A stretch of DNA of 64,000 nt from CAYLPJ01 sp964385465. Lineage in GTDB: Bacteria; Planctomycetota; Phycisphaerae; SM23-33. The position numbers were made by a program, and so were the translations under genes. The notes below the pieces were generated by a model. The model saw nothing but the letters and a program-made list of their open reading frames with translations. It made no database searches and was not told where the DNA came from. The first letter of the stretch is position 1, and each line of letters starts with the position of its first letter. Location of the stretch: positions 1 to 64,000 of the forward strand of contig CAYLPJ010000037.1 in assembly GCA_964385465.1 (NCBI GenBank). The letters run 5' to 3'. Below are positions 8,247 through 16,569 of this stretch, piece after piece.

Positions 8247-9602
8247 ATGAGCAAGCCGAGCTTCATCGTGTTTCTGACCGACGACCAGGGCTACGGCGAC
8301 CTGTCGTGCATGGGCGCGACGGACTTCCGCACGCCGCACCTCGACCGCCTCGCCGCCGAAGGGGCGCGGTTCACGAGCTGGTACTCCAACTCGCCCGTCT
8401 GCTCGCCCAGCCGGGCCAGCCTGCTGACGGGCCGCTATCCCGGCAACGCCGGGGTGCGATCGATCCTCGCCGGGCACCGCACGGCCACGGGGCTGCCGCA
8501 AGAGGCTCCGACGTTCGCGACGGCCCTGAGCAAGCACGGCTACCGCACGTACATGTCGGGCAAGTGGCACCTTGGGCTGGCGGACGGCTCGCGGCCGGGG
8601 GACCACGGGTTCGACCGCTGGTTCGGCTTCCTGGCCGGGTGCATCGACTACTACTCGCACATCTTCTACTGGGGCATGAACCGCGGCGGCCCCGGGCAGA
8701 ACCCCACCCACGACCTGTGGGAGAACGACGAGGAGGTCTGGCGGAACGGCGAGTACGCCACCGAGGCGATCACGCAGCGGGCGATCGACTACCTCCGCCA
8801 GGCCGCCGACGACGACGAGCCGTTCGTGCTCTATGTCGCCTACAACGCCCCGCACTACCCGATGCACGCGCCGGAGAAGTACATGGAGCGGTTCGCGCAG
8901 CTGCCCTGGGACCGACAGGTGATGGCGGCCATGCTCAGCGCGGTCGATGACGGCGTCGGCGAGATCCTCGCCGAGGTCGAGCGCCTCGGGCTGCGGGAGC
9001 GGACGTGCACCTTCTTCACCGCGGACAACGGCCCCAGCCGCGAGAGCCGCAACTGGCTGGACGGCACGCTGGATCCGTATTACGGCGGCACGGCCGGGGG
9101 GCTCAAGGGGCACAAGTTCAGCCTCTACGAGGGCGGCATTCGAGAGCCGGGCATCGTCCACTGGCCCGGACGCATCCCCGCCGGGCAGGTCATCGACACG
9201 CCGGTCGCCTCCATGGACGTCTTCCCCACCATCCTCAACGCCGCCGGGGCCGATACGGGGGAATACGAAGTCGACGGCCGCGATATGTTGCCGCTGGTCG
9301 CCGACGGCGCCGCGCCGCCCCAGCGGGACCTGTTCTGGGAGATGGGCGATCAGACGGCCATGCGGCGGGGCAAATGGAAGCTGGTCCTCAAGGGCCGGCT
9401 GGTCGAGGGCGCCCCGCCGGAGGACGACGTGCACCTGGCGGACCTGGAGGCCGACGTGGGTGAGCGGACCAACCTCGCCGCCGCCCAGCCGGAGCTGACC
9501 GCCGAGCTGACCGACGCCGCCGAGGCCTGGCGAGCCGCCATGGAGCGCCGCTGGGAAACCGAGTGGCAGCCCAGGGCCAACGGCACGACGACGCACGGGT
9601 AG
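8247..9602 (+). CDS. type I sulfatase (arylsulfatase family)
   Basis: A 451-residue Cys-type sulfatase of the alkaline-phosphatase superfamily that hydrolyses sulfate esters. The metal site begins FLTDDQGYGD (Asp12, Asp13). The maturation motif is CSPSRASLLTGR with Cys52 to become formylglycine, and GKWHLG and the metal-binding TADNGPSRES follow. No signal peptide is visible, which is common in planctomycete sulfatases but leaves the location open. It sits between the oxidoreductase and an FGGY kinase in the same direction, consistent with desulfation of a glycan fragment. No formylglycine-generating or anSME gene is in the window, so maturation must come from elsewhere. Confidence 0.93.
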   Translation: MSKPSFIVFLTDDQGYGDLSCMGATDFRTPHLDRLAAEGARFTSWYSNSPVCSPSRASLLTGRYPGNAGVRSILAGHRTATGLPQEAPTFATALSKHGYRTYMSGKWHLGLADGSRPGDHGFDRWFGFLAGCIDYYSHIFYWGMNRGGPGQNPTHDLWENDEEVWRNGEYATEAITQRAIDYLRQAADDDEPFVLYVAYNAPHYPMHAPEKYMERFAQLPWDRQVMAAMLSAVDDGVGEILAEVERLGLRERTCTFFTADNGPSRESRNWLDGTLDPYYGGTAGGLKGHKFSLYEGGIREPGIVHWPGRIPAGQVIDTPVASMDVFPTILNAAGADTGEYEVDGRDMLPLVADGAAPPQRDLFWEMGDQTAMRRGKWKLVLKGRLVEGAPPEDDVHLADLEADVGERTNLAAAQPELTAELTDAAEAWRAAMERRWETEWQPRANGTTTHG

Positions 9603-9670
9603 CCATCTCCCCGGCCGGTGGCCGGTAGTCCCCGGCCGCTTGTCGCAGCCCGAGCGCAGGAGGAGACGCC

Positions 9671-11227
9671 ATGGCCGGCGGCGAGGATCTGTTGATCGGC
9701 ATCGACAGCAGCACGCAGTCCACGACGGTCGGAGTGTGGACCGCCCGCGGGCGGCGCGTGGCCGGGGCCTCGGCGCCGCTGGCGGTGCGGACGCCCCGGC
9801 CGGGATGGGCCGAGCAGGACCCGCGCCTGTGGTGGCGGTCCACGCGCCAGGCCCTTCGCGACGCCGTCGGGCAGATCGACCCCGCTGCCGTCGCGGCCGT
9901 GGGCGTCGCCTTCCAGCGGGAGACCTTCACCCTCGCCGACGCCCGCGGGCGGTTCGTCCGGCCGGGGATCCTCTGGCTCGACGTCCGCGCCGGAAAGCAG
10001 GTCGAGCGCGTGGCCTCCGACCTCGGCCGGGATGCCTGGCACGCGGCGACGGGCAAGCCGCTGGACATCACCTCGGCGGCGGCGCGGATGCTGTGGCTGG
10101 GCGAGCACGAGCCGGACGCCCTGGACCGATGCGACCGGTGGGTGGATGTCGGCGCGGCGCTGGCCCGGCGGCTGACCGGGCGGTGGGCGACCTGCCCGGC
10201 CGGGGCGGACACATCCGGGCTGATCGGCCTGGAGAGCCGCGACTGGCTGGACGACCACGCCGCCCTGGGCGGCCTGACCCGCGCCCGCCTCCCGGAGCTG
10301 GTCGGGCCCGGCGAGACCATTGGCCCGCTGACCAAGGCGGCGGCCCGGACAACGGGCCTGCCCGCCGGCGTGCCGGTCGTCGCCGCCGGCGGAGACGGGC
10401 ACGTGTTCAACGTCGGCGTCGGCGCCTCGGCCGCGTGGCGAACCAGCCTGACGCTGGGCACGAGCGTGGTGCTGGGCGTGGCCTCGCCCCGGCCGCTGAT
10501 CAACCCGCTGTTCCGCACGCTGCTGGCGGCGTCGGGGCGGGGCTACCTGCTGGAGAGCGTCCTCCAGGCGGGCACGTACCTCCTGCGGTGGTTCGTCCAG
10601 CAGTTCGGCGGGGACGAGGCCGCGTGGGACCGCCGCGCCGCCCGCGTACCCCCCGGCTGCGCTGGCCTGGTGACGCTGCCGAACTGGTGGGGCCTGCGGT
10701 TCCCCGAGGCCCGACCGGACGTCCGCGGGGCGACGGTGGGCTGGTCCAACGCCCATGGCCCCGAGCACCTCTACCGAAGCCTGCTGGAGGGCACGAGCCT
10801 GGAGCTTCGCCGCCTGCTGGCCTCCTACGCCGACGCCCTGCCCCGCCGGCCCCGCGGCGCCATCGCGGCCGGGGGCGGGGGCACGCGCAGCAGGTTCTGG
10901 CCGCAACTGCTCGCCGACGCCACCGGCCGACGCGTCGAGATGCCGCGTGAGCGGGATGCGACGGCCCTCGGCGCAGCCGTGCTGGCGGGGGTGGGGGCCG
11001 GAGTCTTTGCAACGGCGGCCAGGGGCTGCGAGGCCATGTGCGGCGTTCGTCGGCGGCTCGGGCCGGACCGGCGGCGGGCAACGCTCTACGCCTGCCTGTA
11101 CGAGGAGGTGTACGCCCCGCTGCTGGAGCAGACAGCGGGGCTGTCGGAGAAACTGGCGGCGCTGCGATGCGGGCAGAAGGACCAGGCGCCGCCCGTCGGG
11201 ACCGGGGGGGCAGCCCCGCATGGATGA
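9671..11227 (+). CDS. FGGY-family carbohydrate kinase (xylulokinase-like)
   Basis: A 518-residue ATP-dependent sugar kinase of the actin-like fold. It shows the first phosphate loop IGIDSSTQSTTVGVW at residues about 8-22, the catalytic Asp in AAGGDGHVFN (D242), a GTS phosphate-binding turn and the C-terminal FGGY signature GGGTRSRFWPQLLADATGR with ATALGAA. AGGAGGAG lies just before the ATG. It probably phosphorylates a ketose or keto-sugar acid released from the glycan handled by the neighbouring lyase and sulfatases. Xylulose, rhamnulose or ribulose are all possible; sequence alone does not decide the substrate. Confidence 0.9.
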   Translation: MAGGEDLLIGIDSSTQSTTVGVWTARGRRVAGASAPLAVRTPRPGWAEQDPRLWWRSTRQALRDAVGQIDPAAVAAVGVAFQRETFTLADARGRFVRPGILWLDVRAGKQVERVASDLGRDAWHAATGKPLDITSAAARMLWLGEHEPDALDRCDRWVDVGAALARRLTGRWATCPAGADTSGLIGLESRDWLDDHAALGGLTRARLPELVGPGETIGPLTKAAARTTGLPAGVPVVAAGGDGHVFNVGVGASAAWRTSLTLGTSVVLGVASPRPLINPLFRTLLAASGRGYLLESVLQAGTYLLRWFVQQFGGDEAAWDRRAARVPPGCAGLVTLPNWWGLRFPEARPDVRGATVGWSNAHGPEHLYRSLLEGTSLELRRLLASYADALPRRPRGAIAAGGGGTRSRFWPQLLADATGRRVEMPRERDATALGAAVLAGVGAGVFATAARGCEAMCGVRRRLGPDRRRATLYACLYEEVYAPLLEQTAGLSEKLAALRCGQKDQAPPVGTGGAAPHG

Positions 11228-11338
11228 GCGGCGCGCGGGGCGTTCGGCCTACGGTTCCGCTTCGTCTGCCTCTCGCATCGGGCCCTTGGGTCCGCTACAA
11301 TCCGCTGCTCGACAACCCCCGATGATCGAGGAAGCACC

Positions 11339-12829
11339 ATGCCCGAACCGCCGAAGAACGTGATCATTCTTACCTCCGACGAGATGCGGGGCGACTGCGC
11401 GGGATTCATGGGCAACGCCGATTGCCCCACGCCCAACCTCGACCGCTTCGCCGAGCGATCCGTCGCCTTCAACCGCCATTTCGCCGTCCACGGCAAGTGC
11501 GTGCCCAGCCGCATTTCCATGGTCACCGGGCGGTACTGCCATACCGACGGCTTCCGCACCATCAACCAGCACCTGCCCCCCGACCAGCCGAACCTGCTGG
11601 GGCTTCTGAAGCGGCGGGGCTACGAGTCGGCGGTGTTCGGGCACAACCACGTATGGGAGACGCTCTTCGCCAGCAACGAGAAGTCCAAGGGCTACGCGGA
11701 CTACCACTCGTTCGTCGGGCACTACAAGGACATGGCCTTCCGCGAGTACCCCGTCCTCGACCCGGGCCCGGAGGCCTGGCAGCCGCCGGAGGCGGACGTC
11801 CCCTACAAGCTGCCCCGGCGGATCACCGGCTCGGTCGGCGGCTTCAGCGACGACGCCCGCACCGACCAGGCCATCGACTACCTCACCCGCACGCGCGACC
11901 GCTCCCGGCCGTTCTACCTGCACGTGAACATCGGCAAGCCGCACCCGGCCTACGAGGCGCCCGAGCCGTACTACTCGATGATCGACCGCAACGCCATCCG
12001 CGCCTGGCCGCACGGACTGCCCGCCGATCCGCCGCTGCACATGACGGCCATGCGCGAGATCCGCACCAGCCTCGAGCCGCCCCCGCCCACGGACGTGCTG
12101 CTGGAGTTCCAGGCGGTCTACTACGCGATGATCGCCAAGGTCGACCACCTGCTCGGGCGGATCTTCGAGACCGTCGAGAGCGAGGGGCTGCTCGACAACA
12201 CGGTCATCCTGTTCACCACCGACCACGGCGACTTCGCCGGGCAGTACGGGCTGTACGAGAAGTGGGACACCTGCATGGCCGACTGCCTCCTCCACGTGCC
12301 GCTGATCGTCCACGCCCCGGACCTGCCCGCGGGCAAGCGGATCGACGGGCTGACCGAGCACGTGGACATCGCCTCGACCGTCCTGGACCTGCTGGGCCTG
12401 CGCCCCGATTGGGGCGTCCACGGGCGAAGCCTGCTGCCCGTCATAGAGGGCGCCCCCGCCAAGGAGGCCGTCTTCGCCGACGGCGGGCACGAGGAAGAGA
12501 TGTGGCGCCGTTTCAGCTTCCGCCGGACCGACTCGGCCGGGCGGGACAAGCCGCTGGACGGCAAGCAGGTGACCTACCGCGACCGCCCGGAAACGATGGC
12601 GCGGACCAAGATGGTCCGCACGGACCGCTGGAAACTCGTCCAGCGCCTCACCGGCGGCAACGAGCTGTACGACCTCGCCGCCGACCCGTGGGAGCTGAAC
12701 AACCTCTACGGTACGCACCACGACGACCCGACCCTCGCCGCGGCCGTGCTCGACCTCCAGCAGCAGATGATCGACTGGTGCCTCCGTACGGACACGGACC
12801 GGCCGTTCCAGGAGAAGGTCGGGGCCTGA
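11339..12829 (+). CDS. type I sulfatase
   Basis: A 496-residue sulfatase. It starts with ILTSDEMRGDCAGF (metal-binding Asp14), has the maturation motif CVPSRISMVTGR (Cys54 as formylglycine precursor) and the metal-binding TTDHGDFAGQ near residue 295. It clearly differs from the sulfatase at 8.2 kb and resembles choline-sulfatase-like or heparan-type sulfatases, so the two may attack different sulfate positions. No signal peptide is apparent. GAGGAAG precedes the ATG. A weak -10-like TACAAT is present in the 111-base spacer, so it may have its own promoter. Confidence 0.92.
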   Translation: MPEPPKNVIILTSDEMRGDCAGFMGNADCPTPNLDRFAERSVAFNRHFAVHGKCVPSRISMVTGRYCHTDGFRTINQHLPPDQPNLLGLLKRRGYESAVFGHNHVWETLFASNEKSKGYADYHSFVGHYKDMAFREYPVLDPGPEAWQPPEADVPYKLPRRITGSVGGFSDDARTDQAIDYLTRTRDRSRPFYLHVNIGKPHPAYEAPEPYYSMIDRNAIRAWPHGLPADPPLHMTAMREIRTSLEPPPPTDVLLEFQAVYYAMIAKVDHLLGRIFETVESEGLLDNTVILFTTDHGDFAGQYGLYEKWDTCMADCLLHVPLIVHAPDLPAGKRIDGLTEHVDIASTVLDLLGLRPDWGVHGRSLLPVIEGAPAKEAVFADGGHEEEMWRRFSFRRTDSAGRDKPLDGKQVTYRDRPETMARTKMVRTDRWKLVQRLTGGNELYDLAADPWELNNLYGTHHDDPTLAAAVLDLQQQMIDWCLRTDTDRPFQEKVGA

Positions 12830-12851
12830 CCCCGCCGCCCGGCTGTCAACC

Positions 12852-15356
12852 ATGACCCCGCAGGCTGAGATTCTCCGCCGTCGCGTCCGCCGCATGCCGG
12901 GGAGGCTGTGGCGGCATCCCGGCGTGGTGATCGCGGCACTGAGCGCCGTGGTCGCAGCGGCCGCGTTCGCCTTCACCGGCTACGACGAGACGCTCTCGGA
13001 CTGGGCCCGCGCGCGCAACGCCACGGGGCAGTACGTCCTGGACCTGCACTATCTCTGGGGGGCCCCGCACGGCCCGATCCTGGTGGCCCTGTGCCTGGGC
13101 GCCGTCGGGCGGCGCCGGACCGGCATGCAGATCCTCCTGGCCCTGCTGGTCGTCGTGGCGGTCGCGCTGCCGATGAAGCTCATCCTCTTCCGCATCCGCC
13201 CGCTGGAAGGGCCCTTCAGCTTCCCCAGCGCCGACACCGCCACCGCGGCCGTGCTCATCGCCCCGCTGCTGCTGTGGAGCCGCTGGACGCTGCCGCTGAC
13301 GGCCTTTGCGGTCTTCGGCGTTGCCAGCCGACGCGTCATGATGGGCTATCACTGGCCCAGCGACGTGCTGGCGGGCTTCGCGATCGGCCTGGCGGCCGGG
13401 GCGGCGGCCAGGGCCCTTCTGCCCCGAAGCAACGGGCCCGGACGCGCCTGGTGGCTGGTCGCAGCCGTCGCCTGGGCCGCATGTATGGGCCTGGGCGTGC
13501 TCGGGTCGGCGAGCAAGACCGGGCAGTTCCTCGGCCTCTACGGGCCGACCATCGCCCTGCTGGTGACCGCGGCCTGGGTGAAGGTGCTCGCCGCCACGGA
13601 GACCGCCGACCGCCTCGCCGCGTGGGTTCGCGAACACCCCGCCAAAGCCGTTACCCTCGTGGCCGCCGGCGTGGTCGTCGGCTACGCCCTGCTCGCCGCC
13701 CAGGCCTCGCTATGGGACCGCGACGAGCCCCGATACGTCCGTGCCACCATCGAGATGATGGAATCCGGCGACGCCCTCGTGCCCACCTTCCTCGGGCGGT
13801 GGCGGCTGTACAAGCCGGCCGGCATCTACTGGCTCATGGCCGGCGGGGCCGCCCTGCTGGGCAAGACGGAACTTGCCTTCCGCCTGCCGTCTCTCCTGGC
13901 CGCCGCCGCCAGCGTGCTGGTGCTCTACCGCATCGGCCGACGCGTCTGTGGACGCGGGCCCGCCCTCTGGGCCGGGCTCGTCCTGGCCGGCTGCACGCAG
14001 GTGCTCATCGCCGGGACGCTCGCGATCACCGACGCCGTGCTGCTGCTGACGGTCACCGCGGGCATCGCCATGTTCGTCGGCGACATGATGGCGGGGCCCA
14101 CCTGGCGGCGGGCCGCGGGCATGGGCCTGGCGCTGGGCGCAGCCCTGCTGATCAAGGGACCCGTCGGCCCGGTCGAGGTGGGCCTGACCATCGCGGGCAC
14201 CTGGCTGCTCGCACGCGGGACGCTGCAACTCGACCGCCGCTACCTGCTGCGCCTGCTGGCCGCGGCGACGCTGGGGACGGCGCTGTTTCTCGCCTGGGCC
14301 ATCCCGGCCAACATCGCAACGGACGGCGAGTTTGCTCGCTTCGGCCTCGGACGCCACGTCGGGCATCGCCTGGTCGAGCCCATGGAGGGCCACGGGGGGA
14401 ACTTCTGGCTCTACCTGCCCTACTACATCCCCGTCGTTGCCGTCGGGCTTTTTCCCTGGGTGGGGCTCCTGCCGGCGGCGGCGTCCGCGACCCTCTCGGC
14501 CCGCCTGCCCGGCGGGCGGGTCGCGCGGGCACTGGTCCTCGGCTGGGTCCTGCCCACCTTCGTGTTGATGAGCCTGGTCGCCACCAAGCTGCCCCATTAC
14601 ATCCTGCCGGTCTTCCCCGGCCTGGCGCTGGCGATCGGCGGGACGATCGCCGTGGGGCCGGGCCTGGATCCCCGCGACAGCCGGTGGCTCGTCCACGGCG
14701 GACGCCTCCTGGCCGGACTGGCGATCGCCGGCGGCGTCGGACTGACGCTGGGACCGACCGTGCTGTTCCTCGCCGGCGAGGTGCCCTACCCCCCGGTCAT
14801 GCAGCAACTCAACCCCGCCGGCCTGGCCACCGGGCTGGTCCTGCTGGTCATGCCCCTGGCCCTGCGAAACCTCGGCGGCGCCGCGAGGCTGCGAAGCCGC
14901 GCCGTCGTCCTCGCCGCCAGCCTGGTGGCCTTCTGCGTCGCGCTGGGGGCCGTCGCCCTGCCGGAGATCGAGAAGCTCAAGCCGACCAAGCACCTGGCCG
15001 AGCAGATCAACCGCGTTGCCCCGCGCGGGGCGGAGATCGCCTGCTGCCGCTTCGACGAAGGCAGCCTCCACGTCTATCTCGACCGGGCGCCGCGCCGGCT
15101 GCTCGGCGTCGGCGCCGTGCCCGCCTGGGCCGCCGAGCCGGGCCCGGGGGTGCTGGTCATCCCCGCATTCCGACTGGAGCAGGTCCGCCGGCGAACCGAC
15201 GAGCCGCTGGACCTGATCGAGGTCGGCCGGGCCTACGGGCTCAACTACGCCAAGGGGGAGTGGATCGAGCTGTTGGCGCTGGGGCGGGACCTGCCCATCG
15301 CCGAGCGGCGTCCGCGGGAGGCGCAGACGCGGGCAACCCGGCAGCCACGCCGCTGA
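12852..15356 (+). CDS. PAP2-like phosphatase fused to ArnT-like (GT39) glycosyltransferase
   Basis: An 834-residue polytopic membrane protein made of two families. Residues about 25-190 resemble the PAP2 lipid phosphatases: KLILFRIRP (motif 1), SFPSADTATAA in the place of PSGH (motif 2) and RRVMMGYHWPSDVLAG (motif 3, His and Asp kept). From about 285, WDRDEPRYVRATIEMMESGD followed by about ten hydrophobic helices is a PMT/ArnT glycosyltransferase that uses undecaprenyl-phosphate sugars, with its acidic catalytic DE pair. A soluble C-terminal tail ends the protein. Position before an ArnC-like GT2 and a LAB_N protein suggests transfer of a sugar to lipid A or another envelope glycan, with removal of a phosphate by the same polypeptide. 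The motif 2 His is Asp, so phosphatase activity is uncertain. Confidence 0.85.
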   Translation: MTPQAEILRRRVRRMPGRLWRHPGVVIAALSAVVAAAAFAFTGYDETLSDWARARNATGQYVLDLHYLWGAPHGPILVALCLGAVGRRRTGMQILLALLVVVAVALPMKLILFRIRPLEGPFSFPSADTATAAVLIAPLLLWSRWTLPLTAFAVFGVASRRVMMGYHWPSDVLAGFAIGLAAGAAARALLPRSNGPGRAWWLVAAVAWAACMGLGVLGSASKTGQFLGLYGPTIALLVTAAWVKVLAATETADRLAAWVREHPAKAVTLVAAGVVVGYALLAAQASLWDRDEPRYVRATIEMMESGDALVPTFLGRWRLYKPAGIYWLMAGGAALLGKTELAFRLPSLLAAAASVLVLYRIGRRVCGRGPALWAGLVLAGCTQVLIAGTLAITDAVLLLTVTAGIAMFVGDMMAGPTWRRAAGMGLALGAALLIKGPVGPVEVGLTIAGTWLLARGTLQLDRRYLLRLLAAATLGTALFLAWAIPANIATDGEFARFGLGRHVGHRLVEPMEGHGGNFWLYLPYYIPVVAVGLFPWVGLLPAAASATLSARLPGGRVARALVLGWVLPTFVLMSLVATKLPHYILPVFPGLALAIGGTIAVGPGLDPRDSRWLVHGGRLLAGLAIAGGVGLTLGPTVLFLAGEVPYPPVMQQLNPAGLATGLVLLVMPLALRNLGGAARLRSRAVVLAASLVAFCVALGAVALPEIEKLKPTKHLAEQINRVAPRGAEIACCRFDEGSLHVYLDRAPRRLLGVGAVPAWAAEPGPGVLVIPAFRLEQVRRRTDEPLDLIEVGRAYGLNYAKGEWIELLALGRDLPIAERRPREAQTRATRQPRR

Positions 15357-15385
15357 CGGCCCGCCTCGGCGCCACCGACGCCCCG

Positions 15386-15414
15386 TTGCGAACGCCCGGG
15401 GCCTCGCCTATACT
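15386..15414 (+). promoter_or_regulatory. sigma70-like promoter of the GT2/LAB_N genes
   Basis: TTGCGA (15386-15391), 17-base spacer, TATACT (15409-15414). It lies 46 bases before the GT2 ATG and implies that GT2 and LAB_N can be expressed separately from the upstream fusion gene. Confidence 0.6.
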
Positions 15415-15460
15415 CCCACGCGCTCGCCGGGCACCGCGGCCCGGCCCATTCGGAGACGCC

Positions 15461-16231
15461 ATGCCAACCGAAGCCACCACGAGCCCCGGAGACGGCCAGC
15501 AGGCGGTCCTGCTGACGTTCCTCGCCCCGGCCTACAACGAGGCCGAGAACATCCCCCGCCTTGTCGAGGAGGTCGCCGCCGCAGGCGAGGCCGCCGGCGG
15601 GCCATGGGAGTTCCTCCTGGTCAACGACGCCAGCGACGACAACACGCTCGACGTCCTCGCCGGCCTGATGCCACGCTACCCCCGCCTGCGGGTGCTGAAC
15701 ATGAAGCGCCGCGCCCGTCAGTCGGCCGCCCTGGAGGCCGGGCTCAGGGCCGCGCGAGGGGCGTACATCGCCCAACTCGACGCCGACCTCCAGAACGATC
15801 CCGCCGACGTGCCGGGCATGCTGAAGATTCTCCGGGACGGTGAGTGCGACATGGTCAACGGCTGGCGGCAGAAGCGCCACGACAACACCGTCCGGCTGAT
15901 CAGCACGAAGGTCGCCAACGGCGTGCGGAACTGGCTCACGCGGGAGTCCATCCACGATTCGGCCTGCGGACTGAAGGTCTACCGCCGCGAGGTGGCCGAG
16001 TCCTGGAAGCTCTTCGACGGCATGCACCGCTTCCTGCCGACCCTGGCGAGAATGAACGGCTTCACCGTGCGGGAGGAGGTGGTCCACCACCGCCCCCGCG
16101 TGGCGGGCAAGGCCAAATACGGCGTGTGGAACCGGGTCTTCAAGGCCCTGCGGGACTGTTTCGCCATCCGCTGGATGCAGCGACGGAACCTCCGCTGGGA
16201 GGCGGAGGAGATGGGAAGAGACGATGGATGA
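15461..16231 (+). CDS. glycosyltransferase family 2, ArnC/DPM1-like
   Basis: A 256-residue GT-A enzyme that would charge undecaprenyl phosphate with a sugar at the inner membrane face. It shows APAYNEAENIPRLVEEV, LVNDASDDNT, and the metal-binding DADLQNDPADVP near residue 108. HRPRVAGKAKYG near the end is the typical lipid-phosphate transferase block. Unlike E. coli ArnC it has no C-terminal transmembrane pair and stops after a basic stretch; the following LAB_N protein may provide the membrane anchor. The ATG at 15461 follows a promoter-like element. It overlaps the next gene by eight bases, indicating translational coupling. The charged sugar is unknown; it is the natural donor partner of the ArnT-like protein upstream. 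Confidence 0.9.
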   Translation: MPTEATTSPGDGQQAVLLTFLAPAYNEAENIPRLVEEVAAAGEAAGGPWEFLLVNDASDDNTLDVLAGLMPRYPRLRVLNMKRRARQSAALEAGLRAARGAYIAQLDADLQNDPADVPGMLKILRDGECDMVNGWRQKRHDNTVRLISTKVANGVRNWLTRESIHDSACGLKVYRREVAESWKLFDGMHRFLPTLARMNGFTVREEVVHHRPRVAGKAKYGVWNRVFKALRDCFAIRWMQRRNLRWEAEEMGRDDG

Positions 16232-16550
16232 ATTGATGGGGAAGCTGGACCTGTGGTTCCTGCTGGTCGGCCTGCCGGCCCAGGCGGCCTTCGGCTCGCG
16301 GTTCCTGGTGCAGTGGATCGCTTCCGAACGCGCCAAGCGCAGCGTCGTGCCGATCAGCTTCTGGTACCTCAGCCTTGCCGGCGGGCTGGGCCTGCTGATC
16401 TACTCCATCGCACGCATGGACCCGCTGTTCATCCTCGCCCAGACGTTCAACGGCTTTGTCTACATCCGGAACCTCATCTTCATCTACCGCGAACGCGCCG
16501 CCAAGGCCGCCGCCGTCGCGGCCGAGCGGGTCGAGCAGGAAACCCCGTGA
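16224..16550 (+). CDS. LAB_N domain membrane protein (lipid A biosynthesis N-terminal-like)
   Basis: A 108-residue protein with three predicted membrane helices and the LAB_N signature: AAFGSRFLVQWIASERAKRS, then VVPISFWYLSLAGG and FNGFVYIRNL. LAB_N occurs fused to some LpxB proteins or as a small separate gene beside ArnC/ArnT-type glycosyltransferases, the arrangement seen here. It may act as a membrane partner or flippase-like subunit for the undecaprenyl-phosphate sugar made by the overlapping GT2; this is inference. The start codon lies inside the GT2 gene, with GGAGGCGGAGGAGATGG just upstream. Confidence 0.88.
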   Translation: MDELMGKLDLWFLLVGLPAQAAFGSRFLVQWIASERAKRSVVPISFWYLSLAGGLGLLIYSIARMDPLFILAQTFNGFVYIRNLIFIYRERAAKAAAVAAERVEQETP

Positions 16551-16569
16551 CGCCGCGTCAGGAGCCGCT

